Part shown: piece after piece, positions 8,105 through 15,771 of the stretch
Layout: the number at the start of each line of letters is the position of its first letter
Numbering within the stretch: the stretch's first letter is position 1
Source of the DNA: an uncultured Clostridia bacterium
Lineage (GTDB): Bacteria > Bacillota > Clostridia > UBA1381
Length of the DNA: 28,076 nucleotides
Direction: 5' to 3'
Assembly (NCBI GenBank): GCA_905236685.1
Contig: CAJOPD010000078.1
Span: 1 to 28,076, forward strand
Notes under the pieces: model-generated
The model's database searches: none
What the model was told of the DNA's origin: nothing
Seen by the model: only the letters and a program-made list of their open reading frames with translations
Position numbers and translations under genes: made by a program

Positions 8105-8160
8105 GCCTTTGTTTAGTAAAAACATAAATTTTAGTTAAAGATACCCTAAACTACTCTTAA

Positions 8161-9243
8161 TTATTCCTGATTTTTGTTATTTTCGACAACAGAATTTTCC
8201 GAAATGCCTGATTTTTTAAGGTTAAGCTTTTCCTTTACCTGTCTTTCAATGTCATCTCTGAACTCGGGATTTTGCACCATATACTCCTTAATCCTATCTC
8301 TTCCCTGACCAAGTCTCTCGCCGTTATACGAGAACCACGCTCCGCTCTTTTGGATTATATCAAGCTCGGTTGCCATATCCAAGATATTGCCTTCCTTTGA
8401 GATGCCCTTGCCGTACATTATATCAAATTCTGCCTCTTTAAAGGGCGGCGCAACCTTATTTTTTACAACTCTTACGCGGGTTTTGTTTCCGATTATTTCG
8501 GTGCCGTTTTTAATAGCCTCCTGACGCCTTACATCAAGACGGACAGACGCAAAAAACTTTAAAGCTCTTCCGCCCGGTGTGGTTTCGGGATTTCCGTAAA
8601 CTACGCCGACCTTTTCTCTTAACTGATTTATAAAGATTACGGCGGTACCTGATTTTGAGGTTATACCCGTAAGCTTTCTTAACGCCTGCGACATAAGTCT
8701 TGCCAAAAGTCCTACATGGGAGTCGCCCATTTCGCCCTCGATTTCCGCCTTCGGAACAAGCGCCGCGACAGAGTCAATTACCACAACATCCAAAGCTCCG
8801 CTTCTTACCAGCGCTTCTGCAATTTCAAGCGCCTGCTCGCCTGTGTCCGGCTGAGCCACTATCAAATTGTCTATATCAACGCCGAGATTTTGTGCATAAA
8901 CGGGGTCCAAAGCGTGCTCTGCGTCAATAAATGCCGCCTCTCCGCCTCTTTTCTGTGCCTCTGCAACTACATGAAGCGCTACGGTGGTTTTACCCGATGA
9001 CTCCGGTCCGTAAATTTCGGTAACTCTTCCCTTTGGAATACCGCCTATGCCAAGCGCAACATCAAGCATCAATGAGCCTGTCGGGATTGCGTCAACATCT
9101 ACCTTCGGAGTATCGCCAAGCTTCATTATACTGCCTTTTCCATACTGCTTTTCAATCGCTCCGAAAACGGCTGAAAGCGCTTTTTTTCTTTCTTCTGCGT
9201 CACCAAATGCGGTAACGCCGTTTTTCTCTTGTTTCTTATCCAT
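8161..9243 (-). CDS. recA: Recombinase RecA
   Basis: ATP-dependent strand-exchange protein for homologous recombination and trigger of LexA cleavage in the SOS response. The 360-residue protein shows Walker A GPESSGKTT (79-87), Walker B VVVIDSVAAL (153-162), and the DNA-binding loop region NQLREKVGVVYGNPETTPGG (about 206-225), all canonical. The C-terminal tail is charged and asparagine-rich. The ATG has GGAGG 8 bases upstream. The gene looks monocistronic, between thiI and ptsH, with its own promoter. Common neighbours such as recX, cinA or rny are absent. No LexA-type operator is seen in its short upstream region. Confidence 0.99.
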   Translation of the reverse strand: MDKKQEKNGVTAFGDAEERKKALSAVFGAIEKQYGKGSIMKLGDTPKVDVDAIPTGSLMLDVALGIGGIPKGRVTEIYGPESSGKTTVALHVVAEAQKRGGEAAFIDAEHALDPVYAQNLGVDIDNLIVAQPDTGEQALEIAEALVRSGALDVVVIDSVAALVPKAEIEGEMGDSHVGLLARLMSQALRKLTGITSKSGTAVIFINQLREKVGVVYGNPETTPGGRALKFFASVRLDVRRQEAIKNGTEIIGNKTRVRVVKNKVAPPFKEAEFDIMYGKGISKEGNILDMATELDIIQKSGAWFSYNGERLGQGRDRIKEYMVQNPEFRDDIERQVKEKLNLKKSGISENSVVENNKNQE

Positions 9244-9277
9244 TTGACAATCCTCCGAAAATTTATTTTACTACAAT

Positions 9278-9306
9278 ATTATACACAATTTTTAAAAAAA
9301 ATGCAA
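9278..9306 (-). promoter_or_regulatory. Sigma-A-type promoter of recA
   Basis: On the minus strand TTGCAT (9306-9301) and a perfect TATAAT (9283-9278) are separated by 17 bases. A T-run followed by an A-run fills the spacer. The -35 begins only 9 bases after the thiI stop codon. The region between the -10 and the ribosome binding site contains no GAAC-N4-GTTC palindrome of the Gram-positive LexA type. Confidence 0.75.
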
Positions 9307-9314
9307 TAGAATAA

Positions 9315-10496
9315 CTATTTTTTTGGGTATATTAAAAGCGTTTCCGTACCCTCTACTGCTTTTTTGGTAAGTCCGTCAAAATCAAGGTGCGCCTCGCTCT
9401 TTTCTATTTTTGAAATTACGGGCTGCGTTGTGGGATTTTTCGGCGTAAATACCGTACAGCAATCCTCATACGGAAGTATTGATGTTTCAAAGGTGCCGAT
9501 TTTCTCCGCACGCTCAATTATCTCCGTTTTATCCATACCAATCAGCGGGCGCAGAACGGGCATTTTTACAACGGCATTTGTTACCGCGAGTGCGGCAAGC
9601 GTCTGTGACGCCACCTGACCTGCGCTTTCCCCCGTTATCAGCGCCTGCGAGCCGTTTTTCTCGGCTATAATTTCCGCAATTTTCATCATAAACCTGCGCA
9701 TCAAAAGCGTCATATGCTGCTCGGGACAGTTATCCCTTATTGCAAGCTGTATCTCGGTAAATGGCACTATATGGAGCTTTACGCAAGATGTGTACTGCGC
9801 CAGAATTGAGGCAAGCTCTATAACCTTTTCCTTCGCTCTTTCGCTTGTGTACGGGTAGCTGAAAAAGTTTACCGCTTCAATTACAGTGCCCCTTTTCGCC
9901 ATCATATGACCTGCAACCGGGCTGTCAATTCCGCCCGACAGCAAAAGCGTTGCCCTTCCGCCTGTGCCTTGCGGCATACCGCCCTGACCTTTTACCCTGT
10001 TTTCGCGGCAATATATATACGCAAAGCTGTCGCGGACCTCAACCTTTACCGTCACTTCGGGGTTATGGACATCAACTTTAAGACCTTCAAAATTGTCGTC
10101 CAAAAATCCGCCCACCTCCATAGCTATTTCGATTGAGTTCAAAGGAAATGCCTTATCCGAGCGCTTTGCCTCCACCTTAAACCGTTTTCCCGAAATCAAA
10201 TCGCCCTTTAAGTACTCTTTTGCCGCATTTTCAATAGCCTCTATATTTTTTTCGCATACGCACGCCTTTACGATTGTTACAATCCCGAAAACTTTTGTAA
10301 GGCGCTCTAACACAATGTCAATTCTGTCCTCGTCCAAAACCTCTACATAAACTGTCGCCTGTGTCACAGTTATACGCGTTTCCGCCACATTTTTGAGAGC
10401 TTTTGACATATTTTCAATCAGCATTTTTTCAAAACGGGAGCGGTTTCCGCCTTTTAATATAATTTCCCCGTATTTTACCAATAAAATTTCCTTCAC
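9315..10496 (-). CDS. thiI: tRNA 4-thiouridine synthase ThiI, GTG start
   Basis: Adenylates U8 of tRNA and inserts sulfur to make s4U, a near-UV sensor base; in some bacteria also supplies sulfur for the thiamine thiazole. The 393-residue protein has an N-terminal ferredoxin-like region plus THUMP domain (about 1-165) and the PP-loop ATPase motif SGGIDSP (187-193). It ends with DCCTVFTPKNP and no rhodanese domain, as in the short Bacillus-type ThiI that depends on a partner desulfurase. GTG at 10496 was chosen because it gives the usual MKEILLVKYGEI start and has GAGG 8 bases upstream; no ATG is nearby. A cysteine desulfurase gene ends 5 bases before it, the expected sulfur donor. Confidence 0.96.
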   Translation of the reverse strand: MKEILLVKYGEIILKGGNRSRFEKMLIENMSKALKNVAETRITVTQATVYVEVLDEDRIDIVLERLTKVFGIVTIVKACVCEKNIEAIENAAKEYLKGDLISGKRFKVEAKRSDKAFPLNSIEIAMEVGGFLDDNFEGLKVDVHNPEVTVKVEVRDSFAYIYCRENRVKGQGGMPQGTGGRATLLLSGGIDSPVAGHMMAKRGTVIEAVNFFSYPYTSERAKEKVIELASILAQYTSCVKLHIVPFTEIQLAIRDNCPEQHMTLLMRRFMMKIAEIIAEKNGSQALITGESAGQVASQTLAALAVTNAVVKMPVLRPLIGMDKTEIIERAEKIGTFETSILPYEDCCTVFTPKNPTTQPVISKIEKSEAHLDFDGLTKKAVEGTETLLIYPKK

Positions 10497-10501
10497 CTAT
10501 G

Positions 10502-11617
10502 CTACCTCACATATTTTCTGATTTTTGCGACTTCTTCCGCCAAAACCGAAACAACATAATCGCTGTCAAAGCCTTCACCGGAAAAGCTGAAACGGATTGC
10601 CCCGTCGATATCCTTTCGGCTTACTCCCATAGCCGCAAGCACATGGCTGGGCTGCGGTTTATTTGACGAGCAGGCAGAGCCTGTTGAAACAAAAATCCCC
10701 CTCGCCTCCAAGCTATGCAGCAAAATCTCCGCTTTAATTCCCGAAAAGGATACATTCAGGATATATCCGCTGTTTTCGCCCGTGCCGTTTACCGTGACAT
10801 CGGGAATTGACTTTACTATCTTATCCGCAAATTCAGTGCGGATATCGGTTTTTATGCCGTCAAATTTCTTTACTGCCGCAGAAAGCGCCGCAATTCCTGC
10901 GGTGTTTTCAGTACCTGAACGGATACCTCTTTCCTGCCCGCCGCCGCGGATAATCGGCTCAATATTGATGTTTTCCGCAATATACAAAAATCCCGTTCCT
11001 TTTAGAGCGTGAATTTTATGTCCGCTTGCCGAAAGCATATCAATCCCCCATTTTTTAGGAAAGAGCGGGATTTTCAAAAATGCCTGTACGCAGTCGCTGT
11101 GAAGCACGGCTTTCGGCGACTTTTTGCGCATAATATCCTTCAATTTATCTATCGGCTGAATTACGCCGGTTTCATTATTGACTGCCATTACGCTTACCAA
11201 AAGCGTATCCTCGGAAAGCGCATTTTCAAATTCTGAAAGGGATATGCTGCCCTCCTTTGTTACGCCGAGATATGTTACCGAAAAACCCTGTTTTTCAAGA
11301 TATTTAAAAGCCTCCAAAACAGAGGGGTGCTCAATTTCCGTTGTTATCAGGTGTTTTCCTCTTTTCTGATTTTTCAGGCAATAGCCTAAGATTGCGGTAT
11401 TGTTCGATTCGGTGCCGCCGGAAGTAAAAAATATGTTTTTTTCATCTGCCGACAGCTTTTCCGCAACCGCACACCGCGCGTCCTTTAATATCCTTTCCGC
11501 GTCAAGCCCAATTCTATGCAGACTTGACGGGTTGCCGAAATCGGAAAACGCCGAATTTGCCGCCGCTATCGCATTTTCAGACGGTTTTGTTGTTGCGGCA
11601 TTATCAAGATAAATCAT
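10502..11617 (-). CDS. Cysteine desulfurase (NifS/IscS class, probably NifZ-like partner of ThiI)
   Basis: PLP enzyme taking sulfur from cysteine as a persulfide for transfer to acceptors. In the 371-residue protein, the N terminus is IYLDNAATT, H97 lies in TTEIEHPSV, the PLP Schiff-base lysine is K201 in SASGHKIHALKG, and the persulfide cysteine is C316 in STGSACSS. The RSGTENTAG segment is also conserved. ATG at 11617 has GGAG 6 bases upstream; an upstream TTG was rejected. The gene lies directly before thiI, as nifZ does in Bacillus subtilis, so tRNA thiolation is the likely main job. There is no iscU/sufU scaffold gene nearby, which argues against a dedicated Fe-S role. Class assignment firm; partner inferred from context. 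Confidence 0.93.
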   Translation of the reverse strand: MIYLDNAATTKPSENAIAAANSAFSDFGNPSSLHRIGLDAERILKDARCAVAEKLSADEKNIFFTSGGTESNNTAILGYCLKNQKRGKHLITTEIEHPSVLEAFKYLEKQGFSVTYLGVTKEGSISLSEFENALSEDTLLVSVMAVNNETGVIQPIDKLKDIMRKKSPKAVLHSDCVQAFLKIPLFPKKWGIDMLSASGHKIHALKGTGFLYIAENINIEPIIRGGGQERGIRSGTENTAGIAALSAAVKKFDGIKTDIRTEFADKIVKSIPDVTVNGTGENSGYILNVSFSGIKAEILLHSLEARGIFVSTGSACSSNKPQPSHVLAAMGVSRKDIDGAIRFSFSGEGFDSDYVVSVLAEEVAKIRKYVR

Positions 11618-11634
11618 AATTTTCTCCAAAGGTA

Positions 11635-12273
11635 TTATTCTGCAAGTTTAATAAGCTCTTTTACAGACGCGGTTATATTTTCAGTAAATGCGGCAGAGCC
11701 TGCAACAATTACATTTGCGCCAAGTTCTACAACAGATTTGATATTTTTTGCATTTACGCCGCCGTCAACTTCAATAAGATAATCTTTGCCGCAGATTTTG
11801 CGCAAAGTTGCTATCTTTTCGTTCACTTCTTCTATATATTTTTGCCCGCCATAACCCGGGTGAACGCTCATAACCAAAATCATATCGGCTTTATCGCGGT
11901 ATTCAAAAACAGCCTCAACAGGCGTTTCCGGATTTATTGCAATTCCCGCCTTTTTGCCGAAAGAATGTATCAAATCAATACATTCTGACGGGTTTTCCGT
12001 TGCCTCGATATGAAAGGTTATCATATCCGCACCTGCATCGGCAAAATCCTTTATATACCGTTCAGGTTTTGTTATCATAAGATGAACATCAAAAAAGAGG
12101 TTTGAGTGCTTTCTTATGCACTTATACACGCACGCTCCAAAGCTCAAATTCGGCACAAAAATCCCGTCCATAACATCAATATGGAGCCATTTTGCGCCCG
12201 CTTGCTCTGCTTCCTTTACCTGTTCTTTCAGTACCGCGAAATCTGCGGACAGCATTGACGGTGATAGTATCAT
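11635..12273 (-). CDS. rpe: Ribulose-phosphate 3-epimerase
   Basis: Interconverts ribulose-5-phosphate and xylulose-5-phosphate in the pentose phosphate pathway. The 212-residue TIM barrel begins ILSPSMLSADF, then HIDVMDGIFVPNLSFG with metal-ligand residues H32 and D34, H64 in FDVHLMI, a VHPGYGGQKY loop, and the final catalytic aspartate with phosphate site in IEVDGGVN. Length is standard. The ATG overlaps the rsgA stop by 4 bases, so translation is coupled; the rsgA-rpe pair is conserved across Firmicutes. The next gene starts 17 bases further on. Nothing unusual in the protein. Confidence 0.97.
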   Translation of the reverse strand: MILSPSMLSADFAVLKEQVKEAEQAGAKWLHIDVMDGIFVPNLSFGACVYKCIRKHSNLFFDVHLMITKPERYIKDFADAGADMITFHIEATENPSECIDLIHSFGKKAGIAINPETPVEAVFEYRDKADMILVMSVHPGYGGQKYIEEVNEKIATLRKICGKDYLIEVDGGVNAKNIKSVVELGANVIVAGSAAFTENITASVKELIKLAE

Positions 12274-13136
12274 TTGTTTTCCCAGTCCTTTACATTTTTT
12301 AGTATTTCGTAAAAATTTAAATAGCTTTCATATCTGCTTTTTGCTATTTTTCCCTTTTCAAGTGCCTCTTTTACGGCGCAATCGGGCTCTTTTGTATGCA
12401 AGCAGCCTTTAAAGCGGCAGTTTTCGGCAAGATTTCTCATTTCGGGGAAATAATTCTGCAAATCCTCCGCCTTAATCCCCCCGACCTCAAACGAGCTAAA
12501 TCCGGGCGTATCCAGCGCAAATCCGCCGTCCGACAGCTCCAAAAGCTCAATATGGCGGGTTGTGTGCCTGCCTCTTGCGATTTTTTTAGAAATTTCGCCC
12601 GTTTCCTGCTCCTTGCCTGTCAGAATTCCCAAAAGTGTTGATTTTCCCACTCCCGAAAGCCCCGCAAAAGCAGAGGTCTTATTACAAATTATCCTGCGGA
12701 GTTTATCGACATCTCTATTATTTTTTGCGCTTACGCAGATTGCCTTATATCCTGCGTTTTGATAGATTTTTAAAAGCTCCTTATCGGCTTTAAGGTCGGA
12801 TTTGTTTATGCAGATAATCGGCTCTATATCCGCGATTTCTGCGCTTAAAATAAGCTTGTCCGCCAAAAGCGTATCGGGTGCCGGGTCGGCTGCCGAAATG
12901 ACTATTACAACGGCGTCAATATTTGCAACCGGCGGACGAACCAAAAATGTGCGTCTTGGCAAGATTTTTTCGATTGCCCCGCCCTTTCCGACCAAAGAAA
13001 CTTCAACATCATCACCGATATAAAGTTTTTCATTTTTATTGCGGAAAATCCCTCTTGCGCGGCATTCTATAACATCGCCTTCGGAGGTTTTTACATAGTA
13101 AAAACCTCCTATTCCTTTTATTATCTTTCCCTTCAT
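12270..13136 (-). CDS. rsgA: Ribosome small-subunit-dependent GTPase RsgA
   Basis: Circularly permuted GTPase that checks late 30S assembly and is stimulated by the 30S subunit. The 288-residue protein has an N-terminal OB-fold (about 1-65), then motifs in permuted order: G4 NKSD (111-114), G5 SAK, G1 GLSGVGKST (159-167), switch region GRHTTRH, G3 DTPG (209-212), and a C-terminal zinc site with C240, C245, H247 and C253. It lies 5 bases after prkC; the B. subtilis orthologue CpgA is a known PrkC substrate, so this neighbourhood may be functional. A perfect 12-bp inverted repeat lies in codons 10-18 and may affect early translation. Confidence 0.97.
   Translation of the reverse strand: MKGKIIKGIGGFYYVKTSEGDVIECRARGIFRNKNEKLYIGDDVEVSLVGKGGAIEKILPRRTFLVRPPVANIDAVVIVISAADPAPDTLLADKLILSAEIADIEPIICINKSDLKADKELLKIYQNAGYKAICVSAKNNRDVDKLRRIICNKTSAFAGLSGVGKSTLLGILTGKEQETGEISKKIARGRHTTRHIELLELSDGGFALDTPGFSSFEVGGIKAEDLQNYFPEMRNLAENCRFKGCLHTKEPDCAVKEALEKGKIAKSRYESYLNFYEILKNVKDWENK
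13083..13109 (-). repeat. Perfect 12-bp inverted repeat in the 5' coding region of rsgA
   Basis: Arms 13083-13094 and 13098-13109 are exact reverse complements with a 3-base loop. In the mRNA the 5' arm starts GGAGG and the loop is UAU. The repeat covers codons 10-18 (residues G-G-F-Y-Y-V-K-T-S), starting 28 bases into the gene. The RNA also holds GGAGG, 8 bases, then AUG immediately followed by UAA, out of frame with rsgA. There is no T-run, so it is not a terminator. Coding constraint on the conserved GGFYYV stretch may explain part of it. Confidence 0.7.
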
Positions 13137-13141
13137 ACAGT

Positions 13142-15013
13142 TTAAAAGGTTATAGTTTTATCAACCACAAGCTTACCGTCAATATATGCCTGAACGCTTG
13201 CGTCTTTGGACGCCTGTACCTCTATATCGACAGTTCCCTCTGATTTGGCGTGGTCCTTATCGTGTATCGTTTTACCGTTGGCAACAACCTTTATATGAAC
13301 TGTGTCGGGCGAACTGTCAGGGATTGTTATTGTGAGTGTTTTGCGCTTTAAAGGAGCCGTCTGTTCCTGACCTTTGCTGACAGTTATGCTTACGCTGCTG
13401 CCCTTTAATACCCCTGTTTTTGCAGACGGGTTTTGGGCAATAACAGTACCTGCCTGTGCAGAATTAGCCTCCTCCGAAACAGAGCCTAAGCTTAGCCCGC
13501 TCTTTTTAAGCAGTTCCTCTGCCTGTGCCTTGGTATATCCCGTGAGTTTAGGAACTATTGCCTGTTCCTCCTCTGCTTTTCCGCTTGAAATATAAAGCGT
13601 TACGGTATAGCCTTTACTTACTTTTGTATTTGATTTTGGGGACTGGCTTATAACATACCCTTGCGGCACAGTTTCATCTTCTTTTTCCTGCTTGGTTACA
13701 TTTAAATGATAGCCGAGCAGTCTGCTTTCTGCCTCATCCTCGGGGATACCTTCAACAAGCGGTATTGTTATTTCGCCTTCTTCAAGACCCGAGCTTACTG
13801 TAATTTTAATCTTTCTGCTCTTTTTTACATACTGGTTTGCGCCCGGTTTTTGACTTATTATCTTGCCTTCCTCAACCTCCTCCGAGGTTTCAAATTCGAT
13901 AGTTTTATCAAGCTTTAAATTTGCCTCGGAAAGTGCGGCTTCCGCCTCTTCAACAGTCATTCCCGCAAGGTCCGGAACCTGATATTCCTGTCTTCCGCCG
14001 CTCATAAAGGAATATGTGCCGAAACCGATTAAGAATACCGCTAAAATTGCGATAATAAAGGCAAGAATGCTGTTTTTTGTTTTTCTTCTTCTGTTTTTGC
14101 GTTCTTTGGGCATATATCTGTCGCTCCTTTCGATACGCTTTGTGTTAAATTTTTCATCTTTAAGATAAACTCCCTGCGACGAATTTTTTAACGCGCCCTC
14201 CAAGTCTTTTATCATATCGGAGGCTGACTGATAGCGCGCATACTGCTCCTTTGAAATTGCCTTCATAGTAATTTGCGCAACATTATCGGGTATATCCGGG
14301 TTTACGATTTTACAGTCGATAGGGTCTTTTTCCAGTTTCATAATCGCGATAGAAACTGCATTTCCGCCGTCAAAGGGCAGTGTTCCCGTAAGCATTTCAT
14401 AAAGCACAACGCCGAGAGAATATATATCGCTCTTTTCGTTGGTAAATCCGCCCCGCCCCTGCTCCGGCGAAATATAGTGGACAGAACCGAGGTTTGAGCT
14501 CCCCGCAACAATGGTTTCGCTTGTCGTTGCCTGTGCTATTCCAAAGTCCGCAACCTTTAACATACCGTCCCTTGCAAGAAGAACATTATGCGGTTTTATA
14601 TCCCTATGTATAATATGGTTTTTGTGCGCACATTCAAGCGCTCTGCCTATCTGTATCGCAAAATTGCACGCCTCTTCCCAGCCGAGCGCACCTTTTTTTG
14701 CGATATAATCCTTTAAAGTTATTCCATCTACATACTCCATAACTATATAGTCAAGTCCGCCCTGCTCGCTGACATCATAAACCTGTACTATATTAGGGTG
14801 TGAAAGACACGCGGCAGCCCGAGATTCCGCATTGAACCGCTTTACAACCTCGCTGTCATATTTAAGAGAATCTTTAAGGACCTTAATCGCAACATAGCGG
14901 TTTAAAACGCGGCATTTTGCCTTATATACCGTTGCCATACCGCCCGAGCCTATCATTTCTACTATTTCGTAACGGTTTTCAAGCACCATACCTACCAGAT
15001 AATCGGAATTCAT
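13142..15013 (-). CDS. prkC: Ser/Thr protein kinase with PASTA repeats (PrkC/Stk1 type)
   Basis: Membrane kinase that senses muropeptides or lipid II outside and phosphorylates cytoplasmic targets, linked to cell-wall state, translation and spore germination in Firmicutes. The 623-residue protein has a Hanks-type kinase domain (about 15-275) with glycine loop GSGGMA (22-27), ATP lysine K44, catalytic HRD (D138) and DFG (156-158). A basic juxtamembrane stretch is followed by one transmembrane helix (about 315-337). Outside are three PASTA repeats (about 343-408, 412-478, 484-547) and a further beta-rich domain of about 65 residues. ATG at 15013 follows AAAGGAG overlapping the prpC stop; an upstream TTG was rejected. 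Its phosphatase gene prpC is 16 bases upstream. Confidence 0.96.
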   Translation of the reverse strand: MNSDYLVGMVLENRYEIVEMIGSGGMATVYKAKCRVLNRYVAIKVLKDSLKYDSEVVKRFNAESRAAACLSHPNIVQVYDVSEQGGLDYIVMEYVDGITLKDYIAKKGALGWEEACNFAIQIGRALECAHKNHIIHRDIKPHNVLLARDGMLKVADFGIAQATTSETIVAGSSNLGSVHYISPEQGRGGFTNEKSDIYSLGVVLYEMLTGTLPFDGGNAVSIAIMKLEKDPIDCKIVNPDIPDNVAQITMKAISKEQYARYQSASDMIKDLEGALKNSSQGVYLKDEKFNTKRIERSDRYMPKERKNRRRKTKNSILAFIIAILAVFLIGFGTYSFMSGGRQEYQVPDLAGMTVEEAEAALSEANLKLDKTIEFETSEEVEEGKIISQKPGANQYVKKSRKIKITVSSGLEEGEITIPLVEGIPEDEAESRLLGYHLNVTKQEKEDETVPQGYVISQSPKSNTKVSKGYTVTLYISSGKAEEEQAIVPKLTGYTKAQAEELLKKSGLSLGSVSEEANSAQAGTVIAQNPSAKTGVLKGSSVSITVSKGQEQTAPLKRKTLTITIPDSSPDTVHIKVVANGKTIHDKDHAKSEGTVDIEVQASKDASVQAYIDGKLVVDKTITF

Positions 15014-15029
15014 ACTGTTATTGCTCCTT

Positions 15030-15755
15030 TCACACATCAAATGCCAAGCAAGTTATGTTGTCATTTCCGCCTTTTTTATTGGCGAGCTCAACAAGCTTTA
15101 CCATTGCTATCTGCAAATCTTCATTTTGGTTTATTACTTCAAATATCTGCTCATCGCTTACCAGATTGGAAAGCCCGTCCGAGCATATGAAAACGACTTC
15201 GCCGATATAATCTTTTATGTTTATATCTACCTTTATTGTCGGCTCAGTTCCTATTGCACGGGTGATAATATTTTTTTGAGGATGTGTTTTTACATCTTCC
15301 TCCGTTATCGTTCCGCGCCGCAAAAGCTCCTGAACATATGAGTGGTCGGTGGTTATCTGCTTAATTTCATCTTTGGTTACCGTATAAACACGGCTATCGC
15401 CTACATGGGCTGTAATAAGCTTGTTTTTAAAGACAAATCCCAAAGATGCGGTTGTTCCCATTCCCTCCGCTTCCTTATGATGCTTGGCGTATTCAAAAAT
15501 TTCCTCGTTTGCGTCTAAAAATGCGTGCCGTATTATTTCTCCGCAGTCTATGTAATTAAGGTCGGGATTGAATTTTTGTATGATTGAGTCTTTTACAAGC
15601 ATTGTCGTCATTCGGCTCGCCAGCTCACCCGCATTATGACCGCCCATTCCGTCCGCAACCATACCTCCGACAAGATTTTCGTTAAGATAGGAAAAATAAC
15701 TGTCTTCGTTGGTGTCGCGCATACGGCCTATGTCGGTGCATTCGCCCATTCTCAT
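15030..15755 (-). CDS. prpC: PP2C-family protein phosphatase (PrpC/Stp1 type)
   Basis: Metal-dependent Ser/Thr phosphatase that reverses PrkC phosphorylation in the cytosol. The 241-residue protein carries the PP2C motifs in order: RMRDTNEDSY (metal aspartate near residue 18), VADGMGGH (35-40), TTASLGFVF, AHVGDSRVY, the CSDGLSNLVSD block, and GGNDNITC near the end. Length matches bacterial single-domain PP2Cs. The first ATG follows GAGGGGTG at normal spacing; a second ATG two codons on is possible. It lies between rlmN (16 bases) and prkC (16 bases), the conserved Firmicute phosphatase-kinase pair. Confidence 0.97.
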   Translation of the reverse strand: MRMGECTDIGRMRDTNEDSYFSYLNENLVGGMVADGMGGHNAGELASRMTTMLVKDSIIQKFNPDLNYIDCGEIIRHAFLDANEEIFEYAKHHKEAEGMGTTASLGFVFKNKLITAHVGDSRVYTVTKDEIKQITTDHSYVQELLRRGTITEEDVKTHPQKNIITRAIGTEPTIKVDINIKDYIGEVVFICSDGLSNLVSDEQIFEVINQNEDLQIAMVKLVELANKKGGNDNITCLAFDV

Positions 15756-15771
15756 ATTATCACCCCTCTTT

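Noticed and set aside
8105..8160. Possible terminator after recA (imperfect TAGTT/AACTA stem)
   Set aside because: About 9 bp with a mismatch and a wobble, low GC, and no T-run directly after; recA may read into ptsH.
9296..9318. Possible terminator after thiI (AATAG/CTATT stem then T-run)
   Set aside because: Only 5 AT-rich pairs including the stop codon; the T-run is better explained as the recA promoter spacer.
15014..15040. Upstream start of prkC overlapping prpC
   Set aside because: The extension has no ribosome binding site and AAAGGAG serves ATG 15013, which gives the usual N terminus.
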